A stretch of DNA of 64,000 nucleotides, taken from assembly GCA_023395595.1 (NCBI GenBank), contig JAEWYO010000060.1, positions 62,001-126,000 on the forward strand. Reading direction: 5' to 3'. The stretch is from Bacillota bacterium. GTDB taxonomy: Bacteria > Bacillota > Clostridia > Christensenellales > CAG-138. Below, piece by piece: positions 24,273 through 33,399 of this stretch; the first letter of the stretch is position 1; every line of letters starts with the position of its first letter. Below the pieces are notes generated by a model that saw nothing but the letters and a program-made list of their open reading frames with translations, ran no database searches and was not told the DNA's origin. A program made the position numbers and the translations under genes.

Positions 24273-25397
24273 ATGAAACGAAACAGGACACTTGCGCTGA
24301 TTGCGGTCATTTTGATGACGTCGGCAACGCTGCTTGGCTGCGGCGCCAAACCCGTTCTCGCAGCAAAGGCCGGCGACCAGGAAATCACCGTGACACAGCT
24401 GGAAAACTCCTACAAAAACAGCCTCAGCTATGCCTCTGCGTATGGCTATGACACGTCCACCGAAGAGGGCGTTGCGAAGTTCCGCGAATACCTGCTGGAC
24501 AATCTTATCGCATCTGCGATGAAAATCTATCAGGCGAAGCTTGCGGGCATCACGCTGACGGAAGAAGAACTCGCAACCGCGAAGGAAACCGCGCAGAAGA
24601 ACTACGACGACACCGTCGATTCCTTCAAGCAGCAGGCGACCAAAGCCGGTGCAACCAATGTGGACGCCTATGCAAAGACGCTGTTCACCAAGGCGCTTGT
24701 ACAGAACAAGACCACGGTGAAGAAGCTTCAGGCGGATATGCTCGTTGACGCGCAGAACGAAACGCTCGTGAGCAAGCACCGCACCGCACTCCTCGAAGGT
24801 GTGAAAATGACGGATGAAGAACTCTCTGCAAAATATGCGGAAGTTCTGGCGGACCAGAAGGCGCTCTTTGATAAGACTCCGTCCGATTACTTCACCTACG
24901 AGAGCTATGCACAGTACGGCTACAATGCACCGCCGGTGTATGTGCCCGCCGGACTCTTCCGTGTGCGCCATATCCTCGTTGCAGACGAAGCCACAGCAAA
25001 GCTCGTGAAAGACAAGATCGACGCTGGCGAAGATTTTGAAAAGCTGCTTGCCGAATACGGCACTGATCCCGGGATGAAGGACGCGGCCAATGCCGCAGGC
25101 TATCTCGTTGGTGAAGGCGCAAGCTTTGTCGAACCGTTCCTGAATGCGGCGCTTGCCCTCGCCAAGGATGGCGATGTTTCCGCGCCGGTGCAGTCGGACT
25201 ACGGCTGGCATATCATCAAGCGTATTTCGACCGAAGCCGCGCACGAGATTCCGTATGCCGACGTGAAAGAGGGCTTTGACCTCTATGAGCAGTCGGTCTA
25301 TCAGCAGCAGTATTATATGGACATCGTGAACAAATGGACGGCGGATGCCACGCTGGTTACGAAGTTTGCGGAGAATTACGCGACTGTCGGCAAATAA
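24273..25397 (+). CDS. PrsA/SurA-like peptidyl-prolyl isomerase lipoprotein
   Basis: The 374-residue lipoprotein (T-L-L-G-C at residues 19-23) has a SurA-N-like helical chaperone region (about 30-215). A parvulin domain follows (about 225-325), starting F-R-V-R-H-I-L-V-A-D and ending Y-G-W-H-I-I-K. It would fold exported proteins on the outer membrane face. Upstream in-frame codons lie in the promoter, so 24273 with AAGGGAG before it is the start. A 29-residue membrane peptide follows 18 bases later in the same transcript. Confidence 0.93.
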   Translation: MKRNRTLALIAVILMTSATLLGCGAKPVLAAKAGDQEITVTQLENSYKNSLSYASAYGYDTSTEEGVAKFREYLLDNLIASAMKIYQAKLAGITLTEEELATAKETAQKNYDDTVDSFKQQATKAGATNVDAYAKTLFTKALVQNKTTVKKLQADMLVDAQNETLVSKHRTALLEGVKMTDEELSAKYAEVLADQKALFDKTPSDYFTYESYAQYGYNAPPVYVPAGLFRVRHILVADEATAKLVKDKIDAGEDFEKLLAEYGTDPGMKDAANAAGYLVGEGASFVEPFLNAALALAKDGDVSAPVQSDYGWHIIKRISTEAAHEIPYADVKEGFDLYEQSVYQQQYYMDIVNKWTADATLVTKFAENYATVGK

Positions 25398-25415
25398 GGA
25401 TGAGGAAGTGAAACT

Positions 25416-25505
25416 ATGAGCAAAGGTCTGAGAATTTTCAGCCTGATCGTGGCGATCGTGATGATCCTCGGAACGGTTGCATCCATCATCTTTGCCATCG
25501 TATAA
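25416..25505 (+). CDS. 29-residue single-span membrane peptide
   Basis: The reading frame encodes M-S-K-G-L-R-I-F followed by one continuous hydrophobic segment to the end (A-I-V). GAGGA lies 9 bases before its ATG and a terminator follows within 15 bases, so it is a real cistron ending the PPIase transcript. It resembles the tiny DUF4044-like membrane peptides of Firmicutes. No function can be given; a helper for the neighbouring lipoprotein is a guess. Confidence 0.7.
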   Translation: MSKGLRIFSLIVAIVMILGTVASIIFAIV

Positions 25506-25520
25506 CTGCAAAGAGACAAG

Positions 25521-25552
25521 AGGCGGAGCCGCAGATGCGGCCCCGCCTTTTT
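25521..25552 (+). terminator. Terminator of the PPIase operon
   Basis: AGGCGG-x2-CCGC and GCGG-x2-CCGCCT pair around AGAT, followed by five T. Confidence 0.85.
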
Positions 25553-25796
25553 ATACGAGTAGCGTACTAGGATCGTATACCGCATGCGTAACATGACCAA
25601 ACCTGGCGTGCGATATGCAAAAACGCAGATGGCACCTATATTTTTGCAGGAATTCCTGCGGACGAACGATGCTTTATTGCGCGCGCAAACACGAAAAACC
25701 GCGCGAGTATTGCCATTGCGGCGGTTTTATATGCATCCATACAAGTAAATTTGCTGCAAGGTGCATCCGCATGTTTTTGCAAAACTGCGATTTTTC
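25553..25796. other. Non-coding region upstream of ppdK
   Basis: No convincing gene is present. A perfect 14-bp palindrome GCAGGAATTCCTGC lies at 25646-25659. AAAACCGC (25695-25702) pairs with GCGGTTTT (25721-25728). The repeated TGCAAAAA/TTTTTGCA-like words may be control sites or decayed sequence. Confidence 0.5.
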
Positions 25797-25825
25797 TTGC
25801 ATACACATTGGTGAATCAGTATAAT
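25797..25825 (+). promoter_or_regulatory. Promoter of ppdK
   Basis: TTGCAT, 17 bp, TATAAT (25820-25825), 35 bases before the TTG start. Confidence 0.7.
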
Positions 25826-25860
25826 GAATAGTTGTTAGAGAATCAAAGGAGGAAGAGGTT

Positions 25861-28488
25861 TTGTCACACAAATACGTTTACCTTTTTAGCGAAGGCAGCG
25901 CAAAAATGCGCGATCTTCTCGGCGGCAAAGGTGCAAACCTTGCTGAAATGACCACACTCGGTTTGCCGGTGCCGTTTGGCTTCACTGTCTCCACAGAAGC
26001 CTGCACGCGTTACTACACCGATAAGAAGACCATTGCAAATGAGATTGTCGAGCAGATCGAAGCCGCACTTGTCGTTACCGAAGAAAAAGCGGGCAAGAAG
26101 TTTGGCGATCCGTCCAATCCTTTCCTCGTCTCCGTCCGCTCCGGTGCCCGCGCCTCCATGCCGGGCATGATGGACACCATCCTCAACCTTGGCTTGAACG
26201 ATGAAACCGTGGTTGGGCTCGCAAAATTGACCAACAACGAGCGCTTTGCGTTCGACAGCTACCGCCGTTTCATCTCGATGTTCTCGGATGTCGTGATGGA
26301 GATCGAAAAGGCGAAGTTCGACGAAATCTTCGACGAAATCAAACACAAGAACAACTGCAAGCTCGACACCGAGCTCAACGCAGAGAACCTCAAAGAGGTC
26401 GTCAAGCTCTACAAAGCGATGTACCTCAAAGAAAAAGGCACCGAATTCCCGCAGGATCCGCGTGAACAACTCATGGAGGCCATCAAGGCCGTCTTCCGCA
26501 GCTGGGACAACCCCCGCGCAATCGTCTATAGAAGAAAGAACGACATCCCGTATGATTGGGGCACCGCCGTCAACGTGCAGAGCATGGTCTTTGGTAACAT
26601 GGGCAATGACTGCGGCACCGGCGTTGCGTTCACGCGCAACCCCTCCACCGGAGAAAAGAAGCTCTACGGCGAGTTCCTGATGAACGCGCAGGGCGAAGAC
26701 GTCGTCGCGGGCATCCGCACGCCGAGCCCCATCGACGAGCTCAAGAACGCCCAGCCGGAAGTGTATCAGCAGTTTGCCGAAACCGCAGAGAAGCTGGAGC
26801 GCCACTATCGCGACATGCAGGATATGGAGTTCACCATTGAGCGCGGCCGCCTGTTCATGCTCCAAACCCGTAACGGCAAGCGCACCGCTGCCGCCGCGCT
26901 GCAGATTGCGGTTGATCTCGTGAACGAAGGCATGATCTCCAAGAAGGAAGCCATCGCGAAGATCGATCCCCGTTCGCTGGACGCGCTCCTGCACCCGACC
27001 TTTGAGCCCAAAGCGCTCAAGAACGCAAAACCCATTGCGAGCGGTCTGCCCGCATCCCCGGGCGCTGCCTGCGGACGCGTGTACTTTACCGCGGAAGACG
27101 CGATGAACGCGCATAAAGCCGGCGAGAAAGTCATTCTTGCGCGCCTTGAGACCTCTCCGGAAGACATCGAGGGCATGTATGCCTCCGAAGGCATCCTTAC
27201 CGCACGCGGCGGCATGACCTCCCATGCGGCGGTCGTTGCCCGCGGCATGGGCACCTGCTGCGTAGCGGGCTGCTCGGAAGCCACCATCTCCGAGAAAAAC
27301 AAGACGCTGGCGTTTGCCTCCGGCAAGTCCTTCAAAGAAGGCGATTGGATTTCCCTCGACGGCTCCACGGGCAATGTCTACGGCGAAGCTCTGCCGACCA
27401 TCGAAGCGCAGGTTTCCGGCAATTTCGCAACCATCATGGAATGGGCGGACGAATACCGTACCCTCCATGTGCGCACCAACGCCGACACCCCGCATGACGC
27501 GGAGGTTGCGGTCAAGTTTGGCGCGGAAGGCATCGGCCTGTGCCGCACCGAGCATATGTTCTTCGACGAGAGCCGCATCCCCGCGATGCGCGAGATGATC
27601 GTCAGCAAGGACGTGGAATCCCGCAAACGCGCGCTGAACAAGCTGCTGCCGATGCAGCGCGGTGACTTCAAGGGCATCTACAAGGCGATGGGCGGACGAC
27701 CTGTCACCATTCGCTTCCTGGATCCGCCGCTGCACGAGTTCCTCCCGAGCGAAGAAGCGGATATCCGCGCCCTCGCAAAAGAGATGAACCTCACCTACGA
27801 AGACCTGCTCCAAACCGTCGAGAGCCTGCATGAGTTCAACCCCATGCTCGGACACCGCGGCTGCCGCCTCGCGGTCACGTATCCGGAGATTGCCGAGATG
27901 CAGACCCGCGCAGTCATCGAAGCCGCCATCGAGACCCGTCAGGAGACCGGCATCGAAGTCGTGCCCGAGATCATGATTCCGCTCGTGGGCGAGGTCAAAG
28001 AACTTGAGTACGTGAAGGAAACCGTCGACGAAACCGCGAAAGCCGTCATGGCAGAGCGCGGCGTCGAAATTCCGTATCTTGTCGGCACCATGATCGAGGT
28101 TCCGCGCGCCGCACTGACCGCGGACAAGATCGCCGAGCACGCGCAGTTCTTCAGCTTCGGCACCAACGACCTGAGCCAGATGACGTTCGGCTTCAGCCGT
28201 GACGATGCAGGCAAGTTCCTCGATGATTATTATAAGAAGAAAATCTTCGAGTCCGATCCGTTTGCCCGTCTCGATCAGGAAGGCGTTGGCAAGCTCGTGA
28301 AGATGGCTGTGGAGCTGGGCAAGAGCGTCCGCCCGGACATCAAGCTTGGCATCTGCGGCGAACACGGCGGCGATCCGTCGAGCATCGAGTTCTGCCACAA
28401 TGTTGGCCTGAACTATGTCTCCTGCTCACCCTTCCGCGTGCCGATCGCCCGCCTTGCAGCGGCGCAGGCAAAGATCAACGAAAAGTAA
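25861..28488 (+). CDS. ppdK: Pyruvate, phosphate dikinase
   Basis: The 875-residue protein is full length. It has an N-terminal ATP-grasp domain (G-G-K-G-A-N-L-A-E-M; S-V-R-S-G-A-R-A-S-M-P-G-M-M-D), a swivelling domain with the phospho-histidine in G-G-M-T-S-H-A-A-V-V-A-R, and a C-terminal PEP/pyruvate barrel with G-T-N-D-L-S-Q and the active cysteine in I-C-G-E-H-G-G. It interconverts pyruvate, ATP and phosphate with PEP, AMP and PPi, which lets anaerobes run glycolysis with pyrophosphate. The start is TTG at 25861, with GGAGGAAGAGG just upstream. Monocistronic. Confidence 0.97.
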   Translation: MSHKYVYLFSEGSAKMRDLLGGKGANLAEMTTLGLPVPFGFTVSTEACTRYYTDKKTIANEIVEQIEAALVVTEEKAGKKFGDPSNPFLVSVRSGARASMPGMMDTILNLGLNDETVVGLAKLTNNERFAFDSYRRFISMFSDVVMEIEKAKFDEIFDEIKHKNNCKLDTELNAENLKEVVKLYKAMYLKEKGTEFPQDPREQLMEAIKAVFRSWDNPRAIVYRRKNDIPYDWGTAVNVQSMVFGNMGNDCGTGVAFTRNPSTGEKKLYGEFLMNAQGEDVVAGIRTPSPIDELKNAQPEVYQQFAETAEKLERHYRDMQDMEFTIERGRLFMLQTRNGKRTAAAALQIAVDLVNEGMISKKEAIAKIDPRSLDALLHPTFEPKALKNAKPIASGLPASPGAACGRVYFTAEDAMNAHKAGEKVILARLETSPEDIEGMYASEGILTARGGMTSHAAVVARGMGTCCVAGCSEATISEKNKTLAFASGKSFKEGDWISLDGSTGNVYGEALPTIEAQVSGNFATIMEWADEYRTLHVRTNADTPHDAEVAVKFGAEGIGLCRTEHMFFDESRIPAMREMIVSKDVESRKRALNKLLPMQRGDFKGIYKAMGGRPVTIRFLDPPLHEFLPSEEADIRALAKEMNLTYEDLLQTVESLHEFNPMLGHRGCRLAVTYPEIAEMQTRAVIEAAIETRQETGIEVVPEIMIPLVGEVKELEYVKETVDETAKAVMAERGVEIPYLVGTMIEVPRAALTADKIAEHAQFFSFGTNDLSQMTFGFSRDDAGKFLDDYYKKKIFESDPFARLDQEGVGKLVKMAVELGKSVRPDIKLGICGEHGGDPSSIEFCHNVGLNYVSCSPFRVPIARLAAAQAKINEK

Positions 28489-28507
28489 GAAACACGACTT
28501 GCAACAC

Positions 28508-28538
28508 AAAGCGTCCGCCGGAAACGGCGGACGCTTTT
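28508..28538. terminator. Terminator between ppdK and a convergent gene
   Basis: AAAGCGTCCGCCG and CGGCGGACGCTTT pair around GAAA and run into T residues. Confidence 0.9.
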
Positions 28539-28560
28539 GGCTGTAATGGTTTGATCGGCT

Positions 28561-29004
28561 CTAGATGCTGAGGAGCGACTGGATTTGCTGGGCAGCGGAT
28601 TCGGCGGAAACATTCTCTGTATGAATGTGCAATTCGCAAGGAAGCGCATCAAACATGCCGTGCTTGCGTTCCAGCATCGCTTCCACGGGAGCAGGAAGTG
28701 TTCCACCCATGCGTGTGGCAAACCGTTCCTTGATGCGCAGCAGTTCCGCCGTGACGAGCACACGAAAAACACCCGCCGGAAGCAGCGCAAGCTGGTCCTG
28801 CTCCGAGGCGACATAGACGAGCGACTGACCCGACACAATGCGTTCGGACAAGAGCGCGGTAAAGGCACGCATTGCTTCCGCCTCGCTTTTCGCCAAACGC
28901 AGATAATCCTTGCCGGTGACAAGTTCTGCGTTTAAGTGTGCTGCAAGCTCGTTTGCAATCGAGGATTTTCCGGTGCAGTTTTCTCCAAAGAGACAGATAA
29001 CCAT
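28561..29004 (-). CDS. Small P-loop kinase-like ATPase
   Basis: The 147-residue protein has a Walker A G-E-N-C-T-G-K-S-S at residues 7-15, a lid-like R-I-K-E-R-F-A-T-R-M stretch near 90, and the overall size of cytidylate/shikimate-kinase-like proteins annotated as AAA family ATPase. No substrate signature is readable. AAGGAAC lies 9 bases before the ATG. It follows the M15 peptidase gene on the same strand after a 37-base gap. Confidence 0.72.
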   Translation of the reverse strand: MVICLFGENCTGKSSIANELAAHLNAELVTGKDYLRLAKSEAEAMRAFTALLSERIVSGQSLVYVASEQDQLALLPAGVFRVLVTAELLRIKERFATRMGGTLPAPVEAMLERKHGMFDALPCELHIHTENVSAESAAQQIQSLLSI

Positions 29005-29041
29005 CGTGTGTCAGTTCCTTTCAGAAATGGAGTCGGGGCGG

Positions 29042-30391
29042 CTATTGTGCGGGCGAATAGGTCTCGCAATAGTCAAACACCTTGCGCAGACCATCGTTTC
29101 CGTCGTGGCTGATGCGGATGTTGTCCGTGAGCGTAAAATGCATGCCGTCGCTCGTGGAAACATAATAGTGCCCCCACTGGAACCCCGCGCGATAGAACGC
29201 AAGCTCGTAGAGAATATAGTTGATCACCGTCTCGGGAATGGTTTGAAACACCCAGAGCAGTGAGTTGCCGGTATAGGTATAGTCATAATACGACACGCCG
29301 TTTTCCGTCTTGATACCGTTATAGGTCAGATAATTTCGCACTTCGTCGTTGATCAGTGCGATGTTCTCCTTGAGATTATCGTTGGCGCCCATGCCGCCGT
29401 TGAGATCGGTCGCCGTGCCAAACGCATGGTGGCTGATCGACTTCTGGCTGGAGGTAAAGCGCGAACAGTAGCTGCCATTGTAAGTGTCGATCAAATCGCG
29501 CAGCAGCAGCACGCCGGAATCCCCGTTGGTGCCGGATACGCGGACATGCACATTGTTGAGATAAAACGACGCGGCTTGATAAAATGGCAGCGCGGTTTTG
29601 TGAATCCGCCAGGGTTCACGCCCGGGCAGGCAGTCATAGGATACGATGTAGTTGCTTTCCCAGTCGGGATCGGCGACGACATAGCGCGCATCCACCCACT
29701 GGTAACGATAGAGAAATGCATCTTTCTCCTTAAAGAAGTTGAGTGCAGTCTGATAGCTGCTGTTGGAGAAGTCCGATTTTTTAATTGTATTCCACTGATC
29801 GGAGAGGATATAGAACGTTGTTTCAAACAGCTTCTCCGGTATGGGCTGTCCCAGACTGGTTGCATAAATCCGGAGCGTGTGGATGCCGACATCCAGCGCG
29901 GCAAATTGCGCCAGCGAATCGAGAGAGACGCCTTCGCGCGTCAACACATCATCCAACGGATAGGCGTAAACCATGTTGGCGGGATCAAACGTGACCTGCT
30001 GCACATAGGGATAGCGCGGGTCCTCGCTATAGGCGCAGTTGATCTCCAGCGAAACGGATGTGAGCGGATAGTTGGACTGCACCTGCCCGCACAATTTATA
30101 GCCGCGGCCAAAGGCGAGACGTGCACTCGGCGCAGGAAGAGGATCATCCGCGCTCTCATCAAATGTCAACACAGAGGGCAAAAACGGGGTTGGGCTTGGC
30201 GTCGGAATTGGCGTGGGCGAAGGTGCGGCGGTAATCGCAGGCGTTGCCGCTTCCGGCTCGCCTTGGATCGCTCGGAGCGGCAGAGCAATGAGCAAAAACA
30301 ACAGACACAAGCCAATGACAACAAGCAGCGCAAAGATTGCGGCGCGGCGCATCTCATTTCCTTGCTTGCGTTTGCCGGATTGCTCTGTCAT
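29042..30391 (-). CDS. Membrane-anchored M15-family (VanY-like) peptidase
   Basis: The 449-residue protein has a basic N-terminus, one membrane segment (about residues 15-40), a Pro/Thr-rich linker, a beta-rich middle region and a C-terminal M15 metallopeptidase domain. The zinc motifs S-x-H-x-F-G-T-A-T-D and G-M-H-F are present. The domain is expected outside the cell, trimming D-Ala-D-Ala or related peptide stems. AAGGAGG precedes the ATG, and a promoter lies at 30422-30451. The roughly 200-residue middle domain has no family I recognise. Confidence 0.82.
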   Translation of the reverse strand: MTEQSGKRKQGNEMRRAAIFALLVVIGLCLLFLLIALPLRAIQGEPEAATPAITAAPSPTPIPTPSPTPFLPSVLTFDESADDPLPAPSARLAFGRGYKLCGQVQSNYPLTSVSLEINCAYSEDPRYPYVQQVTFDPANMVYAYPLDDVLTREGVSLDSLAQFAALDVGIHTLRIYATSLGQPIPEKLFETTFYILSDQWNTIKKSDFSNSSYQTALNFFKEKDAFLYRYQWVDARYVVADPDWESNYIVSYDCLPGREPWRIHKTALPFYQAASFYLNNVHVRVSGTNGDSGVLLLRDLIDTYNGSYCSRFTSSQKSISHHAFGTATDLNGGMGANDNLKENIALINDEVRNYLTYNGIKTENGVSYYDYTYTGNSLLWVFQTIPETVINYILYELAFYRAGFQWGHYYVSTSDGMHFTLTDNIRISHDGNDGLRKVFDYCETYSPAQ

Positions 30392-30421
30392 GTACCGAAC
30401 CCCTCCTTGTGCGTTTTCTCT

Positions 30422-30451
30422 ATTCTAGCACAACTGGCACACGAAAGACAA
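30422..30451 (-). promoter_or_regulatory. Promoter of the M15 peptidase gene
   Basis: Minus strand TTGTCT, 18 bp, TGC-TAGAAT (extended -10). Confidence 0.6.
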
Positions 30452-30491
30452 AACACGACAACACCAAACACCAGTACCGTGTGTTCGGTTT

Positions 30492-30520
30492 TTGACACAC
30501 CGAATGGGAAGTGTTAAAAT
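30492..30520 (+). promoter_or_regulatory. Promoter of the AmmeMemoRadiSam operon
   Basis: TTGACA, 17 bp, TGT-TAAAAT. An AAGGCG/CGCCTT hairpin with T residues (30521-30542) lies at the expected start site. Confidence 0.75.
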
Positions 30521-30573
30521 AAGGCGGAAATGCGCCTTTTTTAATGAGAAACCAATGAAACCGAGGAAGCGAT

Positions 30574-31959
30574 ATGTCCATTTTGATGGCTGCGATTGTA
30601 CCGCATCCGCCGATTATTCTGCCGCAGATCGGGCAGGGGCAGGAGCATGAAATCCGCACGACGATTGCGGCCTACCGCGAGCTTGCGCGGCGCGTGCGGC
30701 AGCTTTCGCCGGAAACGATTGTGATCCTCTCGTCCCATGCGACCAGCTATGCGGACTATTTTCACATCTCGCCCGGCAAAAAAGCGCGCGGGGATATGAA
30801 GCGATTTGGCGCAGAGCAATTACAGGTCAACGTGAACTATGACGAGGAATTTTCGCTCGCGCTTGAGAAAAACGCAAAGCGTGCAGGAATTCCAGCGGGC
30901 ACAAAAGGCGAACGAGAGAAGGCATTGGATCACGGCACTCTGATTCCACTGACGTTTTTCGCCGAGCGTGAGCTGCCCTGCGAGGTGGTTCGAATCGGCA
31001 TCTCCGGCCTGAGCGCGGTGGAACATTACCGGCTTGGCAAGTGCATCAAAAAGATGGCAGAGACACTTAATCGCTCCGTTGTTGTCGTGGCAAGCGGAGA
31101 TCTGTCACACAAGCTGCTGGAGACGGGGCCGTATGGCTACGACGCCAGCGGACCGGAGTTTGACCGGCAGGCCACGGGAGCATTCGAAAACGGAGATTTT
31201 CTGCGGCTGATGACGCTGGACGCTGGCCTTTGTGAAGAGGCGGCGGAGTGCGGGCTCGGCACATTTTGGATACTGGCGGGCACACTGGATCGCGCGGATG
31301 TGACCAGCGAACTGCTCAGTTATGAAGGTCCGTTTGGCGTTGGCTATGCAATTGCCGCGTTCACACCCGCAGGCACGAACGAGAACCGCGCGTTTGATGT
31401 GCTCGTTCAACGGGCGGAGCGGGAACGCTTGACCGGCATTCGTTCAAACGAGGATGCGTTCGTCCGCCTCGCGCGGGCGACGGTGGAGGCGTTTGTGCAT
31501 ACGGGCGAAACGCCGCAGCTTCCGGCGGAGCTGCCGGACGAGATGATGCAAGCGCGAGCAGGCGTGTTTGTTTCGCTCAAGATCGGCGGAAAGCTGCGCG
31601 GTTGTATCGGTACCATCTCCGCCGTAACGGTGAGCATCGCGCAGGAGATTGTCAAAAACGCAGTTGCCGCTTGCAGCGATGACCCCCGTTTTGAACCCGT
31701 GCGTGCCGAGGAGCTGGAGCGCATCACATATAGCGTAGATGTGCTCGGCAAAACGGAGCGAATCGAGGGCATGGATCAACTGGACGCAAAGCGCTATGGG
31801 GTGATCGTCGTCTCCGGCTACCGAAAGGGGCTGCTGCTGCCAAATCTGGAGGGGGTGGACACCGCGGAGGAGCAGGTGAAGATTGCCAAACGGAAAGCGG
31901 GGATTCCGGAGAGTGAGCGCTGCCGGATGGAGCGCTTTGAGGTGGTGCGGCATACATGA
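30574..31959 (+). CDS. AmmeMemoRadiSam protein: LigB/Memo-like domain fused to AMMECR1
   Basis: The 461-residue protein joins two of the three parts of the AmmeMemoRadiSam system. Residues 1-265 form an extradiol-dioxygenase/Memo-like domain with four candidate metal histidines: H11 (P-H-P-P), H55 (S-S-H-A), H120 (L-D-H-G-T-L-I-P-L) and H179 (G-D-L-S-H-K). Residues 285-455 form an AMMECR1 domain with the L-R-G-C-I-G-T motif. The partner radical SAM gene overlaps its stop by four bases. GAGGAAG precedes the ATG. The biochemical role of the system is not established; suggestions in the literature centre on RNA or protein modification. Confidence 0.92.
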   Translation: MSILMAAIVPHPPIILPQIGQGQEHEIRTTIAAYRELARRVRQLSPETIVILSSHATSYADYFHISPGKKARGDMKRFGAEQLQVNVNYDEEFSLALEKNAKRAGIPAGTKGEREKALDHGTLIPLTFFAERELPCEVVRIGISGLSAVEHYRLGKCIKKMAETLNRSVVVVASGDLSHKLLETGPYGYDASGPEFDRQATGAFENGDFLRLMTLDAGLCEEAAECGLGTFWILAGTLDRADVTSELLSYEGPFGVGYAIAAFTPAGTNENRAFDVLVQRAERERLTGIRSNEDAFVRLARATVEAFVHTGETPQLPAELPDEMMQARAGVFVSLKIGGKLRGCIGTISAVTVSIAQEIVKNAVAACSDDPRFEPVRAEELERITYSVDVLGKTERIEGMDQLDAKRYGVIVVSGYRKGLLLPNLEGVDTAEEQVKIAKRKAGIPESERCRMERFEVVRHT

Positions 31960-32783
31960 CGGCGGTCTGCGAACTCTGTCCGCGCCATTGCGTCCTGAGA
32001 GAAGGGCAGCTCGGCTTTTGTCGTGCGCGGATCAACCGCAAAGGATACATCGTTTGCGAAAACTACGGACGGGTGACGAGCATCGCGCTCGACCCGGTTG
32101 AGAAAAAACCACTCAGACAGTTTCATCTTGGCGCGAAAATTCTTTCCATTGGCAGCTATGGCTGCAACATGGACTGCGGCTATTGCCAAAATTGCGAAAT
32201 CGCGCGGGCGGACGGCGAGAGCATCCGCTGGGAAGCGGTTTCACCGGAGGAGCTGGCAAGCCTTGCCGCAGCATATCGTTCGCAGGGGAACATTGGACTT
32301 GCATTTACTTATAACGAGCCGCTGGTGGGATACGAGTTCGTGCTCGATTGCGCAAAGCTGATACAAGCGCGCGGACTCGTTACGGTACTGGTGAGCAACG
32401 GTATGATCGAACAGAAGCATTGGGATGAACTGATCCCCTGGATCGATGCAGCAAACATCGACCTAAAGGCGTTTACGCAGGCGGGATATTCCGCGCTTGG
32501 CGGCGATCTGGACACTGTGAAAAACACAATTGCGCGTGCGCAGGGGAAGATGCATTTGGAGCTGACTACGCTGATCGTGCCGGGATTCAACGACAACGAG
32601 ACGGAAATACAGCGGGAGTGCGAATGGATTGCCTCGCTCTCGCCGGAGATTCCGCTGCATCTATCGCGCTTTTTTCCGCGGCACCGGATGCAGAATGTGG
32701 ACGCAACGCCCATAGAAACCATAGAGAATCTTGCGCGGACTGCGCGGAAGTATTTAAGCTTTGTCTATATAGGAAACGTGTAA
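31956..32783 (+). CDS. amrS: AmmeMemoRadiSam radical SAM enzyme
   Basis: The 275-residue protein has the radical SAM cluster motif C-x3-C-x2-C (C70, C74, C77 in Y-G-C-N-M-D-C-G-Y-C) and extra N-terminal cysteines (C5, C8, C12, C22). The latter give the pyruvate-formate-lyase-activase-like profile of this family. It starts inside the last codon of the Memo/AMMECR1 gene (ATGA), so the two proteins are made in step and probably work as a complex. The substrate is unknown. Confidence 0.93.
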   Translation: MTAVCELCPRHCVLREGQLGFCRARINRKGYIVCENYGRVTSIALDPVEKKPLRQFHLGAKILSIGSYGCNMDCGYCQNCEIARADGESIRWEAVSPEELASLAAAYRSQGNIGLAFTYNEPLVGYEFVLDCAKLIQARGLVTVLVSNGMIEQKHWDELIPWIDAANIDLKAFTQAGYSALGGDLDTVKNTIARAQGKMHLELTTLIVPGFNDNETEIQRECEWIASLSPEIPLHLSRFFPRHRMQNVDATPIETIENLARTARKYLSFVYIGNV

Positions 32784-32803
32784 GAAAAAGAAGGAGAGAT
32801 TGT

Positions 32804-33169
32804 ATGATTAAGACGGCAGGACATCAGCAGGTTCGTATTCGCGAAAATGTACGCGGCGGCGAAGGCGCGCTTGTATTCCACGATTTTTTGATGGCAGAGG
32901 AATCCTTTGGGGCAGGCAAGCTGTTTTCGCGGACTGTGCTTCCCGCGGGCGGATCGGTTGGCGAGCACCGACACGAGGGTGAGTTTGAGGTATACTATGT
33001 GCTCGCGGGCACGGTGGAGGTGCTCGATTGCGGGGAATGGGTTACGCTGGACCGGGGAGATATGCACATCTGTTCCAGCGGGGAAAGCCATGCACTGCGC
33101 AATAGCAGCACGCAGCAGGCGGAAGTGCTCATGCTGATTTTGAACGACCAAACAACGCAGGCAAAGTAA
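32804..33169 (+). CDS. Cupin-domain protein
   Basis: The 121-residue protein is a single cupin barrel: metal motif G-E-H-R-H-E-G-E-F-E-V-Y-Y-V-L-A-G near residues 48-64 and the second motif, G-D-M-H-I-C-S-S-G-E-S-H, near 85. Small cupins of this type bind a metal and a small ligand, or act as isomerases. The start at 32804 has AAGGAGAG upstream. It lies 20 bases after the radical SAM gene, on the same transcript, which could tie it to that system. Confidence 0.85.
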   Translation: MIKTAGHQQVRIRENVRGGEGALVFHDFLMAEESFGAGKLFSRTVLPAGGSVGEHRHEGEFEVYYVLAGTVEVLDCGEWVTLDRGDMHICSSGESHALRNSSTQQAEVLMLILNDQTTQAK

Positions 33170-33399
33170 AGCAGGCGCGGGGCTGCAATACGCTTGTGGG
33201 TTACACTGCCGAATGGTATGATGATGGCAAATAGACGAGAAATCCAAGCGAGGCTGCCAGAACAATGGTTTGTTCAATGGAGAAGATGTGTTTCATCACA
33301 TTTTGAAGTGATTACAATACAATGTCACGGCGGATGTGATGAAAAACGGGTATACTTTGTTCCATCAAACGATTGTAAGCATTGGAAAGGGAGAACCGT

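Noticed and set aside
25864..28398. 844-codon open frame antisense to ppdK
   Set aside because: A shadow of the GC-rich codon use of ppdK. It has no ribosome site, no recognisable domain and an odd Ala/His/Arg composition.
30521..30542. Hairpin plus T-run as an attenuator of the AmmeMemoRadiSam operon
   Set aside because: It starts at or before the predicted transcription start, so it would not be fully contained in the mRNA.
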